A DNA stretch of 64,000 bases from NCBI GenBank assembly GCA_945876935.1, contig CAMCQA010000001.1, positions 1-64,000 of the forward strand. The letters run 5' to 3'. Below are positions 7,597-16,432 of this stretch, in pieces; position 1 is the first letter of the stretch; every line of letters begins with the position of its first letter. The stretch is from an uncultured Clostridia bacterium (lineage in GTDB: Bacteria > Bacillota > Clostridia > Peptostreptococcales > Anaerovoracaceae). Made by a program: the position numbers and the translations under genes. The notes under the pieces were generated by a model, which made no database searches, was not told where the DNA came from, and saw nothing but the letters and a program-made list of their open reading frames with translations.

Positions 7597-8316
7597 ATGA
7601 AAAATATTGAAATAGCCATAATAAATCCAAGTTCTATTGAAGACGCTGAACGTATGATGGTGACCGCTGCAAAATTAACGCAGCGCAGCCATAATATTGG
7701 AGATTTGGGGGATTTTACCAAGCTGTACCGCTCTGATTTTACCACGCTAACAGTAGAGAGGTTAGCAGGCTTGCCACACCCTACGCTTCAAAAATTAGGT
7801 ATTGTAAATATTGTGGTAATAGGCTTATCAAGAAGAGCGTTAGCACAAATCACGCGCCATCAGAACGAAGTTAAATTTGTAGCGGGCTCACTTCAGTATA
7901 GTGACCACAGCGAAAGCGTTTCCTATGTAATACCTCCAGGTGTTGAAGAGTTTAGAGAAGATATTGAAAGGGCTTATGAAGTAGCAGGGGCTAAGTATAA
8001 AAAGCTAATAGCTGCAGGTGTCGATAGAGATTTAGCGGGTTATGTGTTACCGCAGGGATTTAGGACAAGCCTGTTAATTAGTGCGACGCCTTATCAGATA
8101 AAACACATGATAAGCCAGAGGACGTGCAGGCGTAATACGGAAGAAGTTAGGTATATTATGCTTCATATTTGGAAAACGCTAACGGAATATTTTCCAGAGC
8201 TGTTTGAAAACTCAGGTCCGTTTTGTACACGTGGAGTTTGCCAAGAAGGAAGCATGAGCTGTAAAAAGCCTATGACTAGTAATATAGAAGAGTTGATAGA
8301 GGAGATTAGATTATGA
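7597..8316 (+). CDS. thyX: FAD-dependent thymidylate synthase
   Basis: A 239-residue ThyX that methylates dUMP to dTMP using FAD. The flavin and dUMP-binding signature appears as TRHQNEVKFVAGSLQYSDHS, with the conserved Arg-His start and serine. A second substrate segment is ISQRTCRRNTEEVR, with the conserved arginines. The C-terminal CTRGVCQEGSMSCKKP adds three cysteines. It overlaps the dUTPase gene by four bases (ATGA), so one operon supplies dUMP and turns it into dTMP for phage DNA. Confidence 0.95.
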   Translation: MKNIEIAIINPSSIEDAERMMVTAAKLTQRSHNIGDLGDFTKLYRSDFTTLTVERLAGLPHPTLQKLGIVNIVVIGLSRRALAQITRHQNEVKFVAGSLQYSDHSESVSYVIPPGVEEFREDIERAYEVAGAKYKKLIAAGVDRDLAGYVLPQGFRTSLLISATPYQIKHMISQRTCRRNTEEVRYIMLHIWKTLTEYFPELFENSGPFCTRGVCQEGSMSCKKPMTSNIEELIEEIRL

Positions 8317-8726
8317 TAATAAAAATATTACCTTTTGATAATTTTACAAGAACGCCAAGACGCGCCTATTACAATGACGCTGGCGCAGATGTTTATTTGC
8401 CTGAAGATGTAATGCTTGGCGCGCATACAACCTTAAAAATACCGCTAGGCTTTGGTATTGAGTTACCTGATGGAACAATGGGGCTTATATATTCCCGTTC
8501 AAGCCATGCGTCTAAAGGTATTGTTTGTCAAATGCCGCCAATAGACCCAGGCTATAGAGGCGAACTACATGCGATCGTTTCAAATGTATCAAATAAAATT
8601 GTTCATTTGAAAAAAGGTGAACGCATAGGACAGTTAGTTATACAGCCAATTATTTATGCAGATTTTACGCATGAACAGCAACTAAAAGAAAGAGGCGAGG
8701 GCGCCTTTGGGAGCACAGGAAAATGA
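8313..8726 (+). CDS. dut: dUTP diphosphatase
   Basis: A 137-residue trimeric dUTPase with all five family motifs in order: AGADVYLP (1), RSSHASKG (2), IDPGYRGELHAIV (3), GERIGQLVI (4) and RGEGAFGSTGK (5, the flexible C-terminal arm). It hydrolyses dUTP to dUMP, which keeps uracil out of DNA and feeds the adjacent ThyX. It shares ATGA overlaps with thyX upstream and the primase-helicase downstream, which indicates strict co-translation. Confidence 0.96.
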   Translation: MIIKILPFDNFTRTPRRAYYNDAGADVYLPEDVMLGAHTTLKIPLGFGIELPDGTMGLIYSRSSHASKGIVCQMPPIDPGYRGELHAIVSNVSNKIVHLKKGERIGQLVIQPIIYADFTHEQQLKERGEGAFGSTGK

Positions 8727-11092
8727 TAAAACATAACGGACTTTTAAAAATAGCAACTGGGGAGTCAAGACACACTAAAGTTTGGACTAATGTCGAAATA
8801 GACTGGAATAGCCTAATTGATAAGCTACAAAAGCCAGCGAGGACGCAAGAGACGTATGAAAGATATATAAACCTTAATAAGCGATTACGAGACGATTTGA
8901 AAGACGTGGGCGGCTTTGTAGGTGGTTATTTAGATAAGGGAAGACGTAGAAGTGCAAGCGTTGTTAATAGAACGCTTTTAACGCTTGATATTGATAATCT
9001 ATCTGGGACTATAGATATTTGGCCCCTTGTTAGATTAGCAGTTGGCGGCGCTGTGCTACTTTATAGCACGCGTTCGCATAGCACTAAAAAGCCAAGGCTA
9101 AGGCTTGTTGCACCTCTTGCTAGAGCTGTATCACCTGAAGAATATGAGGCGATAGCAAGAAAAATAGCAAGTGTTATTGGCCTTGAGATATTTGACCCTA
9201 CTACTTTTGAGCCTTCTAGGCTTATGTATTGGCCTAGCTGCTCAGTTGATTCAGACTATTATTTTAGAGTTGAAGACGACGAGTTTTTAGACCCCGATGA
9301 AATATTAGCGCGGTATGTGAATTGGAGAGACGTAACCGCGTGGCCGGGTAGCCAACGTCACGTAAAAGAGCTACATAAAAAAATGGTGGCGCAGGGCCAG
9401 CCACAAGAAAAACCAGGCTTAATTGGCGCATTTTGTAGAGCTTATAATATTGATGGTGCAATAGAAAACTTTATACAAGAAGCGTATAAGCCAGCTGGTG
9501 AAGGTAGATATACATACGCAGAAGGTTCAACAAGTGGGGGACTTGTCTTATATAATGACGGGAATTTTGCTTTTTCGCATCATGGGACAGACCCAGCAAG
9601 CGGAAGACTTGTAAATGCTTTTGACCTTGTTAGGCTCCATAAATTTGGCGTACTTGATGAAGATGTAGACACAAACGAAGTGCCCGTAAATAAACTACCT
9701 TCATACATAGCTATGTGCGACTTTGCAGGAAAAGATTCATCTGTTAAAAGCGAGATACTAAAAGATACAATAGCTGATTTTGACGATAATGAAGACGGGC
9801 TAGACTGGATTGAATCACTTGAACTAAACAAGAAAGGTAGTATTGCTGCGACTATAAACAATATAGTTATAATTCTTTTAAATGACAAAAGAATTAGCGA
9901 ATCATACTATTATGATGTATTCAGAAACAGAGCTGTAATAATGAACGATTTACCTTGGCAAAAGATTAAAGGGCGAGAAAATACAGACTGGACTGACGCA
10001 GATGACGCAGGGCTGCGTAACTTTTTAGAACAAGAATATAATATAACTGCTGTTGCAAAGACAGACGATGCTTTAAAAATTGCTATGCTATCAAAAGAGC
10101 GTAACCCTGTTAAGGAATATCTTGAAAGTCTTGTATGGGATGGAAGCTCTAGAGTGGATAGTTTATTTATTGATAAGCTAGGCGCTGACGACAATAAATA
10201 TATAAGAGCTGTTACAAGGGCTAGTTTAATAGGCGCTGTAGCACGAATTTTAGAACCTGGCTGTAAACATGATTCAATGGTTGTTTTAGTTGGTCCACAG
10301 GGATGTGGAAAATCAACCTTGCTCGCAAGTCTGGGTGGTGAATGGTTTAGCGATTCACTTTATACGATGACCGGAAAAGACGCCTACGAGCAATTACAAG
10401 GTGCCTGGATAATAGAAATAAGCGAAATGGCCGCAACTAAAAAATCAGATGTTGAACAAATAAAACATTTTATAAGTAAAAGAACAGACACATATAGAGC
10501 TGCATTTGGAAAGAGAACACAGAGCCACCCTAGAACATGCGCTTTTTTTGGTAGCACAAATGACACCGAATTCTTAAGAGACTCAACGGGCGGTAGACGC
10601 TTTTGGCCTGTAGTTGTAAAAGAAAATAATGTAAATACGATTTTAGATAGTAACGAAGTTAAACAAATATGGGCTGAAGTTATGTGGGCTTATAAGAACG
10701 GTGAGCCTTGGCACTTATCACTAGAGATTGAGAAGATTGCAAGAGAAGAACAAGCCCGCCATACAGAGCAGTCAAGCAAGCAGGGGGTAGTCGAAACTTT
10801 TGTAAATAGAAAGATTACAAAAGATTGGTTAAATAAAAGCCTTGAAGACCGCATGCTATTTTGGACGGCTGATTTTATAGATGACGAAAACGAGGTTCTT
10901 GTTGAGCGTGAACATGTTTGTGCCTTAGAGCTATGGGTTGAATGTTTTAACGGAGATATGAGAGGCTTCAAGCAAGCCCAGGCCAGGGAGCTAAACGATA
11001 TAATGCGAAAACTAAAAGGCTGGACTTATACAGCTAGCAAAAATTGTGGAGCTATTTATGGAAGGCAAAGGGCTTTTGTAAGAACTAAATAG
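8723..11092 (+). CDS. VapE-type primase-helicase
   Basis: A 789-residue two-part protein. The N-terminal third has the features of an archaeo-eukaryotic primase: LLTLDIDN with the D-x-D metal pair, and STRSHSTKKPRLRLV with a conserved His. The C-terminal half is a virulence-associated E-family helicase with Walker A GPQGCGKSTLL near residue 525, a Walker B-like IIEISEM, and arginines in TGGRRFWPV. It should prime and unwind the phage origin. It is the last gene of the ThyX-Dut run. A 400-base non-coding repeat region follows directly. Confidence 0.92.
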   Translation: MIKHNGLLKIATGESRHTKVWTNVEIDWNSLIDKLQKPARTQETYERYINLNKRLRDDLKDVGGFVGGYLDKGRRRSASVVNRTLLTLDIDNLSGTIDIWPLVRLAVGGAVLLYSTRSHSTKKPRLRLVAPLARAVSPEEYEAIARKIASVIGLEIFDPTTFEPSRLMYWPSCSVDSDYYFRVEDDEFLDPDEILARYVNWRDVTAWPGSQRHVKELHKKMVAQGQPQEKPGLIGAFCRAYNIDGAIENFIQEAYKPAGEGRYTYAEGSTSGGLVLYNDGNFAFSHHGTDPASGRLVNAFDLVRLHKFGVLDEDVDTNEVPVNKLPSYIAMCDFAGKDSSVKSEILKDTIADFDDNEDGLDWIESLELNKKGSIAATINNIVIILLNDKRISESYYYDVFRNRAVIMNDLPWQKIKGRENTDWTDADDAGLRNFLEQEYNITAVAKTDDALKIAMLSKERNPVKEYLESLVWDGSSRVDSLFIDKLGADDNKYIRAVTRASLIGAVARILEPGCKHDSMVVLVGPQGCGKSTLLASLGGEWFSDSLYTMTGKDAYEQLQGAWIIEISEMAATKKSDVEQIKHFISKRTDTYRAAFGKRTQSHPRTCAFFGSTNDTEFLRDSTGGRRFWPVVVKENNVNTILDSNEVKQIWAEVMWAYKNGEPWHLSLEIEKIAREEQARHTEQSSKQGVVETFVNRKITKDWLNKSLEDRMLFWTADFIDDENEVLVEREHVCALELWVECFNGDMRGFKQAQARELNDIMRKLKGWTYTASKNCGAIYGRQRAFVRTK

Positions 11093-11114
11093 AGTACAAC
11101 GAGTTCAAAGGTGA

Positions 11115-11475
11115 GGTAGCACTTGGAAAAATTTGCTGCGCGCGAAAAATGCAAATTGTGCTTGTTTTAACACAAAATTGTGTGGATTTTAGCACAATAG
11201 GTAGCACTTTATAAAATTTGCTACAATTTTAGCTGAAAAGTGCTACCTTTAAAGCGCTGTAATTCCAACGTTTATACTGTTGAGTGTAGCGAACCGCAGC
11301 AAATTTTTTGGAAAGTGCTACCTCAATAGTTGTTGGAATTCCAATATATATTATATTTAATATATTATTTTATTATAAATATATATATTATATATATAAT
11401 ATTAGATACATATATAAATATATATACAGTCTAATTTTATACCTATATACGTATATGTGATTTGTGCTACTTTGT
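11115..11475. repeat. Non-coding GGTAGCAC/GTGCTACC repeat region, copy A
   Basis: No gene is visible between 11093 and 11490. GGTAGCAC occurs at 11115 and 11200, and its complement GTGCTACC at 11240 and 11315; a degenerate end copy (GTGCTACT) is at 11464. The arms GGTAGCACTTT (11200-11210) and AAAGTGCTACC (11237-11247) form a perfect 11-base inverted repeat. An AT block of TATATA type occupies about 11340-11445. The same arms, AT block and end motif recur at 30587-30744. The layout of iterated arms beside an AT-rich block, next to a primase-helicase gene, resembles a replication origin, which is an inference. Confidence 0.65.
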
Positions 11476-11490
11476 TGCAAGAGGAGAAAA

Positions 11491-11760
11491 ATGAGAGAAA
11501 AAGATTTAGAACGTAAATTAAAAAAAGAGGTGCAGAAGAGAGGCGGACTTTGCCTTAAGTGGGTGAGTCCGGGGTTTTCAGGGGTACCTGACAGAATTGT
11601 AATTTTAGAAGATAAAATTTTATTTATAGAATTAAAAAGGCCGGGGTTAAGTGAAAAAGCAAGAAGCCCAAGACAAAATAGAGTGGCGGCCCATTTTAAA
11701 GCGTTAGGCCACGATATAATTTTTATTAGTGAGGAGACTGATATTTATGAAGTGTTATAA
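11491..11760 (+). CDS. VRR-NUC domain nuclease
   Basis: An 89-residue VRR-NUC protein, a minimal PD-(D/E)XK-type nuclease. GFSGVPDRIVIL gives the conserved Asp and ILFIELKRPG the E-x-K pair. I chose the ATG at 11491 because GAGGAG sits five bases upstream; an in-frame upstream extension runs into the repeat region. Phage VRR-NUC proteins often act with an adjacent SNF2-type helicase, as here, where the helicase start overlaps this gene by 14 bases. Confidence 0.92.
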   Translation: MREKDLERKLKKEVQKRGGLCLKWVSPGFSGVPDRIVILEDKILFIELKRPGLSEKARSPRQNRVAAHFKALGHDIIFISEETDIYEVL

Positions 11761-13108
11761 ACCCTATGCCTATCAAAAGTTTATAGCTGATTTTATTATT
11801 AGCCATACAGAAGCTGGCGTGTTTGCAGATATGGGGCTTGGTAAAACAGTTAGCACTTTAACCGCACTAAATAATATAAGGTGGGATTGGAATAAGGCGT
11901 TAATTATAGCTCCTAAAAGAACGGCACTTGAAACATGGCCACAGGAAATTGAAAAGTGGGAACACTTAAATAATTTAACCTATTCAGTGGTTATGGGAAA
12001 TGCTAAAGAGAGGCTAAAAGCTATAAATGAAGAAGCTGATATTTATATAACGTCACGAGACTTAGTTGTAAAGTTAGTTGAATATTTTAAGAATAAACCA
12101 TGGCCTTTTGATTGTGTTGTCATAGATGAGTTATCTAGTTTTAAGAATTCAGGTGCTAAACGTTTTAGAGCTTTAAAGAAAATAAGACCCAGAATTGAAA
12201 GAATAATCGGACTAACAGGAACGCCAGCCTCTAATGGTTATATAGATTTGTGGGCTGAGTGTTTTTTATTAGATGGTGGAAAAGCCTTAGGTAGAACTAA
12301 AACATTGTTTCTTGATACCTTTTTTACACCCGGGAGAAGAATGGGACATGTTATTTATGACTGGAAGCTAAAAGAAAATGCTGAAAGCGATATTCAAAAG
12401 AGACTTGTACCTTTGTGCGTCTCTATGAAAACAGAAGATTATTTGGAACTACCTGAAAGGCTAGATATTGAATTAAAAGTTGAAATGCCAAAGGATATAA
12501 AAGAGATGTATAACGCTTTTCAGAAAGAACAGTTTATGCAGATTGATGATACAGCTATTGACGCGGTAAACGCGGCAGCTCTTATGACGAAGCTAACACA
12601 ATTTAGTTCAGGTATGGTTTATGATGAATTTTTTAATATGAAACATATAAGCGATTATAAGCTGGAGGCGTTAGATGAGTTAATTGAAAAAGCAGGAGAA
12701 GAAGGCGAAAATGTTTTGTTATTTTACAACTTTAGACACGAGAAAGATAGAATACTACACAGATATAAAGATGCCGTGGATATAAACGAAGAAGGCGCAA
12801 TAAAAAAATGGCAGGAGGGAAAAATAAAGATTTTGTTAGCTCATCCAGCTTCTGCAGGACACGGCCTAAACCTTCAAAGTGGTGGCGCTATATCTATTTG
12901 GTACACATTGCCAACAAGTTTAGAGTTATATCAGCAAGCCTGTAAGCGTCTTCACAGAATGGGACAAACAAAAGTTGTTAGAAATTATATAATGCTGACG
13001 AAAGACACTTATGACGAAGAGATATATTACAGGATATTACAAGGTAAAGAAAAAATACAAAATGTTTTGATTGAAAGCCTTAAAGCAAAATTAAAGGCGT
13101 ACAAATGA
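11747..13108 (+). CDS. SNF2-family DEAD/DEAH helicase
   Basis: A 453-residue SNF2-type ATPase. Walker A is GVFADMGLGKTVS, motif II is CVVIDELSSF, motif III GLTGTPASN, and motifs V-VI include AHPASAGHGLNLQSGG and QACKRLHRMGQTKVV. ATG 11747 with GAGGAG about ten bases upstream is preferred; an in-frame GTG at 11729 is the alternative. It overlaps the VRR-NUC gene. It probably remodels DNA or protein-DNA complexes during late replication or packaging. It ends the early module, and a terminator-like hairpin follows. Confidence 0.92.
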   Translation: MKCYKPYAYQKFIADFIISHTEAGVFADMGLGKTVSTLTALNNIRWDWNKALIIAPKRTALETWPQEIEKWEHLNNLTYSVVMGNAKERLKAINEEADIYITSRDLVVKLVEYFKNKPWPFDCVVIDELSSFKNSGAKRFRALKKIRPRIERIIGLTGTPASNGYIDLWAECFLLDGGKALGRTKTLFLDTFFTPGRRMGHVIYDWKLKENAESDIQKRLVPLCVSMKTEDYLELPERLDIELKVEMPKDIKEMYNAFQKEQFMQIDDTAIDAVNAAALMTKLTQFSSGMVYDEFFNMKHISDYKLEALDELIEKAGEEGENVLLFYNFRHEKDRILHRYKDAVDINEEGAIKKWQEGKIKILLAHPASAGHGLNLQSGGAISIWYTLPTSLELYQQACKRLHRMGQTKVVRNYIMLTKDTYDEEIYYRILQGKEKIQNVLIESLKAKLKAYK

Positions 13109-13175
13109 TTTAATTCGCGATATATTTAAATGGTAGGCGTGAATCATTGTAGACCTCCTTTAATAAATTGTAGTT

Positions 13176-13214
13176 GCGTGATGGTTATGACCGCCATCAC
13201 GCTAGTTTTATTTT
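13176..13214 (+). terminator. Terminator-like hairpin between early and late genes
   Basis: A 9-base perfect stem, GCGTGATGG and CCATCACGC, with a 9-base loop is followed by the T-rich TAGTTTTATTTT. It would end transcription from the early module, or be read through by an anti-termination mechanism to reach the late genes. Confidence 0.6.
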
Positions 13215-13232
13215 ACGAGAGAGGCAAAGCCT

Positions 13233-13334
13233 ATGAAGGTACAAAAAAGTACGATACGGTACGGCGAGGTACGAACTGGTACGAAAAATAGTGAAGAGGT
13301 GTGGAGATTTGAAGAGAAGAGCAAAATATCATGA
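13233..13334 (+). CDS. Possible 33-residue peptide over the GGTAC repeats
   Basis: An ATG at 13233, with GAGAGG seven bases before it, opens a 33-codon frame (MKVQKSTIRYGEVRT) that spans the phased GGTAC repeats and overlaps the terS start region. A leader peptide coupling translation to terS is possible, but the repeated DNA itself seems the more likely function. Confidence 0.25.
   Translation: MKVQKSTIRYGEVRTGTKNSEEVWRFEEKSKIS
13238..13282 (+). repeat. Five GTAC boxes at exact 10-base spacing
   Basis: RGTAC starts at 13238, 13248, 13258, 13268 and 13278 (GGTAC four times, AGTAC once), each exactly ten bases from the last, so all boxes face the same side of the helix. The array lies directly before the small terminase gene. 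In phages that package by headful or cos cutting, small terminases bind such phased repeats near their own gene. I infer a packaging (pac or cos) recognition site. Confidence 0.6.
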
Positions 13335-13746
13335 CTGGATAACTGAAGACGGCTTATTAAAACTAGAAGGAATGGCGAGAGATGGCTTGACTGATATAGA
13401 GATAGCCGCAAAAATTGGCGTGGCTCGCGATAGCCTAAGAACATGGCGCTGTAAATTCCCAGAAGTTGAAAATGCACTTAAACGTGGAAAAGATGTTGTT
13501 GATAGGAAAGTAGAAAAATCGCTTTTACAAAGAGCGCTCGGTTATCAATATACTGAAAAAGTAGTAGAGATTGATGATGATGGTAGCGAAAAGGTAAAAG
13601 TATTTTACAAACAAATGCCACCAGATACAACAGCACAAATATTCTGGTTAAAGAATAGAAAGCCGGATGAGTGGTTAGAAAAGAGAAAGGTAGAAGCTAA
13701 TATTGAAGTTGAAGATATAAGCGTACTCGCGGAGCTATTAAAGTGA
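13309..13746 (+). CDS. terS: Terminase small subunit
   Basis: A 145-residue DNA-packaging protein. An N-terminal helix-turn-helix (LTDIEIAAKIGVARDSLRTW, Homeodomain-like) precedes an oligomerisation region (VVDRKVEKSLLQRALGY) and a C-terminal segment (PDTTAQIFWLKNRKPDEW) typical of PBSX/Terminase_2 small subunits. The start codon is not certain. A TTG at 13309 follows GAGGTG by about eight bases, and a GTG at 13291 would add six residues. Its stop overlaps the GTG start of the large subunit. Confidence 0.88.
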   Translation: MKRRAKYHDWITEDGLLKLEGMARDGLTDIEIAAKIGVARDSLRTWRCKFPEVENALKRGKDVVDRKVEKSLLQRALGYQYTEKVVEIDDDGSEKVKVFYKQMPPDTTAQIFWLKNRKPDEWLEKRKVEANIEVEDISVLAELLK

Positions 13747-15062
13747 TAAAGACAAATAAAATTGCCTGGTCTCCTTTTTCTGATAAACATAAAAACTATA
13801 TTAAAACAGCTATTAGCTCCGATTTTTGCGTAGCAGAAGGAGCTATAAGAAGTGGTAAAACAATAGATAACTGCATTATAGCAGCAGACTACTTAGAAAC
13901 TAGCCCAGATAGAATACATTTAGCTAGTGGCTCAACACTTGGAAATGCGAAGCTAAATATTGGTGAGTGTAATGGTTATGGTTTAGAACACTTGTTCAGA
14001 GGACGCTGTCACTGGGGTAAGTTTAAAGATAACCCAGCCTTGATACTAAAAACTAAGACGGGTGAAAAAATAGTCGTATTTGCTGGAGGAGGAAAAGCAG
14101 ACAGCTATAAAAAGATACTTGGTAACTCTTATGGCCTATGGATTGCAACAGAGATAAACGAGCATTATGATAGCGAGGAGTCAAGAGAGAGTTTTATAAA
14201 AGTAGCTATGGGTAGACAAATAGCAGCTAAAAAGCCAAAGACCTTATGGGACTTAAACCCTTGCCACCCAGCAGATAGAATATACAGCGATTATATTGAT
14301 AAATACCAGCATAGTTATGATGGAAAATATCTGTATGAGCATTTTACTATCGCAGATAACGCGAGTATAACACCAGAGCGTTTAGCACTTATAAAAAGCA
14401 AATACACTGAAGGCACAGTTTGGTATAACCGCGATATACTTGGAATGCGTACAGTATCCGCAGGGCTTGTCTACCGTTATTTAGCTGATGATGTTAAAAA
14501 GTATAATAAAGAATATTTAGAAAAAGATAGATACAGCAAAATCATAATAGGAATTGACTACGGCGGAAGTAAATCAATGACAACCTTTACAGCTGTAGGC
14601 TATAACTATTACAAAGATATAACCCTACTTGCTGAACATAATTTAGATGTAAGGGAAAGCATAGACAGCGATGATATAGTAAAAGCCTTTTGTTATTTCT
14701 ATGAGATGGTAAGCAAGCGTTTTGGGGCTGTTGCTTTTGCTTTTGGAGACAATGCGAGCCCTACTCTAAACAATCAGCTAGACGCTGAAGCTAAAAAAAG
14801 AGGCTATACATTAAGAGTTGCCCCTTGTCAGAAACTAGCAATATTAAGACGCGTTCAGCTTATAGATTTACTTTTAAAAAGTAATAGGCTTAAGTTCTTA
14901 GATGATACAAGCAAGGTAAGAACAGCCCTAACAATGCTTAGGTGGGATAACAAGAAAGAAGATACTATTGAAGATAAGAATTTAGATAACTGTAATGACT
15001 GGTTTGATAGCTTTTGTTACGCGTTTACAAGCTACGCTGGTTATTTAGAAAGAGGTTATTAG
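13743..15062 (+). CDS. terL: Terminase large subunit
   Basis: A 439-residue packaging motor of the PBSX/Terminase_3 type. The N-terminal ATPase has Walker A EGAIRSGKT and Walker B-like LWIATEINE. The C-terminal RNaseH-like nuclease has IIIGIDYGGSKS, AFAFGDNASPT and DNCNDWFDSF, with the metal-binding aspartates in place. The start is GTG at 13743, which overlaps the terS stop (GTGA). It should cut concatemeric DNA and pump it through the portal encoded next. Confidence 0.94.
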   Translation: MIKTNKIAWSPFSDKHKNYIKTAISSDFCVAEGAIRSGKTIDNCIIAADYLETSPDRIHLASGSTLGNAKLNIGECNGYGLEHLFRGRCHWGKFKDNPALILKTKTGEKIVVFAGGGKADSYKKILGNSYGLWIATEINEHYDSEESRESFIKVAMGRQIAAKKPKTLWDLNPCHPADRIYSDYIDKYQHSYDGKYLYEHFTIADNASITPERLALIKSKYTEGTVWYNRDILGMRTVSAGLVYRYLADDVKKYNKEYLEKDRYSKIIIGIDYGGSKSMTTFTAVGYNYYKDITLLAEHNLDVRESIDSDDIVKAFCYFYEMVSKRFGAVAFAFGDNASPTLNNQLDAEAKKRGYTLRVAPCQKLAILRRVQLIDLLLKSNRLKFLDDTSKVRTALTMLRWDNKKEDTIEDKNLDNCNDWFDSFCYAFTSYAGYLERGY

Positions 15063-15064
15063 TT

Positions 15065-16429
15065 ATGAATACAAATGTTATAAATTACTTAAAGAAAGAG
15101 GGCTATAAAATAGACGATAAGCCCTATGGAATAATAAAGACGTGTAATAGCTGGTATGTAAATGAGGATATAGAGGGTTTTCACGACCGTAAGACTGTAC
15201 AAAATACAACCTACCATTTGCAAAAGACAAATATGGCAAAAAGGTGTTGTGCAGATGACGCCAACTTATGCGAGGTTATAAATCTAACGGCAGAAGATGA
15301 GAGAGTAAACAGTCTAGTAGCAAGCGTGCTAGAAGATAATAATTTTTATAGCGTGTTAAGAGAGCAATTAGAGCTTGTAGCGGCTACAGGCACGGCTGGA
15401 ACATATATCAGAATAATAAATGCAGATGTGTTTGATAATGGAACTGTTAAAAAAGGTGAAATAGAACTTAACTATGTGAAGGCTAGCCAGATTATCCCGC
15501 TAAAGATAAAAAACAATCAGGTAATTGATTGTGCGTTCTATGGGCTAGAAGGAAAAAGGCACGCCGTAGTTAAATTTATAAGAAACGGCGATATATACAC
15601 GGCTACAACGCAGTATTTTAGTAAGGACTGGAAGAAAGAGGAGCAAATAACTGTTGAATATCCAGAAGGTTGTAAACCTTTTGCACTTTTAAGAACTGCG
15701 GGTGTTAATAATATAGCAGGAATGGAAGGCTTTGGCGTTCCAAAGATATATAACGCCATAGGATATTTAAAAGGCGTAGACCTAGCTTGGAATACATTTA
15801 TTAGAGATTTAGAAAAAGCTGACAAGCTGGTACTAATGAATGAAAAAATGCTAAAGTTTGATGATTCAGGCAAACCGATTAGACCAAGTAACCTCGCTAA
15901 TGAGTTATTTTGTTTTTTAGGTGAAAAACTACCTGATGAAAAAAGCCTAGTGCAGGAATACAATCCAAGCATTAGAGTTGATGAGATAACAAAGGCAATG
16001 GAATTTAGTTTGTCAATGCTGTCAAATATGTTTGGTTATGGAACAAGAAAATACAGCTTTGAAAATGGGCAGATAAAAACGGCTACAGAGTATATCGGAG
16101 AGCGTCAAGACTTGATGCAGGAGTTAAACAAGCAAAGGGAGAATGTAAAAGGATATATATTAGAGTTAATTAGAAATAGCTTAGTGCTATATAAGTTTTT
16201 ACACAGCCTAAATATAGACCCTACGCAAGCCATAACGATTGATTTTGATGATAGCTATATAAACGATAGGCAAAGCCAATTAAAAGCGATACAGGAAGAT
16301 GTGGGGCTTTTAGGACTAGTAGAAATACAGGTAAAGTATTTAACGATGAAGTACAACATATCTGAAGAAGAGGCTAAAAGCTGGATTGAAGGCAAAACTA
16401 CCGATGACAATGAAGATGAAGAGGTGTAG
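15065..16429 (+). CDS. Portal protein
   Basis: A 454-residue SPP1-type portal. Recognisable features are the KTATEYIGERQDLMQELNKQ long helix of the stem or crown region, the FSLSMLSNMFGYG segment before it, and an acidic C-terminus. The ATG at 15065 is preferred; in-frame upstream codons lie inside terL. The product forms the dodecameric ring through which DNA enters the capsid. Its position between terL and the minor capsid gene is canonical. Confidence 0.92.
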   Translation: MNTNVINYLKKEGYKIDDKPYGIIKTCNSWYVNEDIEGFHDRKTVQNTTYHLQKTNMAKRCCADDANLCEVINLTAEDERVNSLVASVLEDNNFYSVLREQLELVAATGTAGTYIRIINADVFDNGTVKKGEIELNYVKASQIIPLKIKNNQVIDCAFYGLEGKRHAVVKFIRNGDIYTATTQYFSKDWKKEEQITVEYPEGCKPFALLRTAGVNNIAGMEGFGVPKIYNAIGYLKGVDLAWNTFIRDLEKADKLVLMNEKMLKFDDSGKPIRPSNLANELFCFLGEKLPDEKSLVQEYNPSIRVDEITKAMEFSLSMLSNMFGYGTRKYSFENGQIKTATEYIGERQDLMQELNKQRENVKGYILELIRNSLVLYKFLHSLNIDPTQAITIDFDDSYINDRQSQLKAIQEDVGLLGLVEIQVKYLTMKYNISEEEAKSWIEGKTTDDNEDEEV

Positions 16430-16432
16430 AAG

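Noticed and set aside
11340..11445. TATATA block as a transcription terminator
   Set aside because: It has no GC-stem or T-run pattern; it resembles an unwinding element more.
13208..13477. Leftward 89-codon frame over the terS start
   Set aside because: It lies opposite terS and the GTAC array, with no ribosome site or family resemblance.
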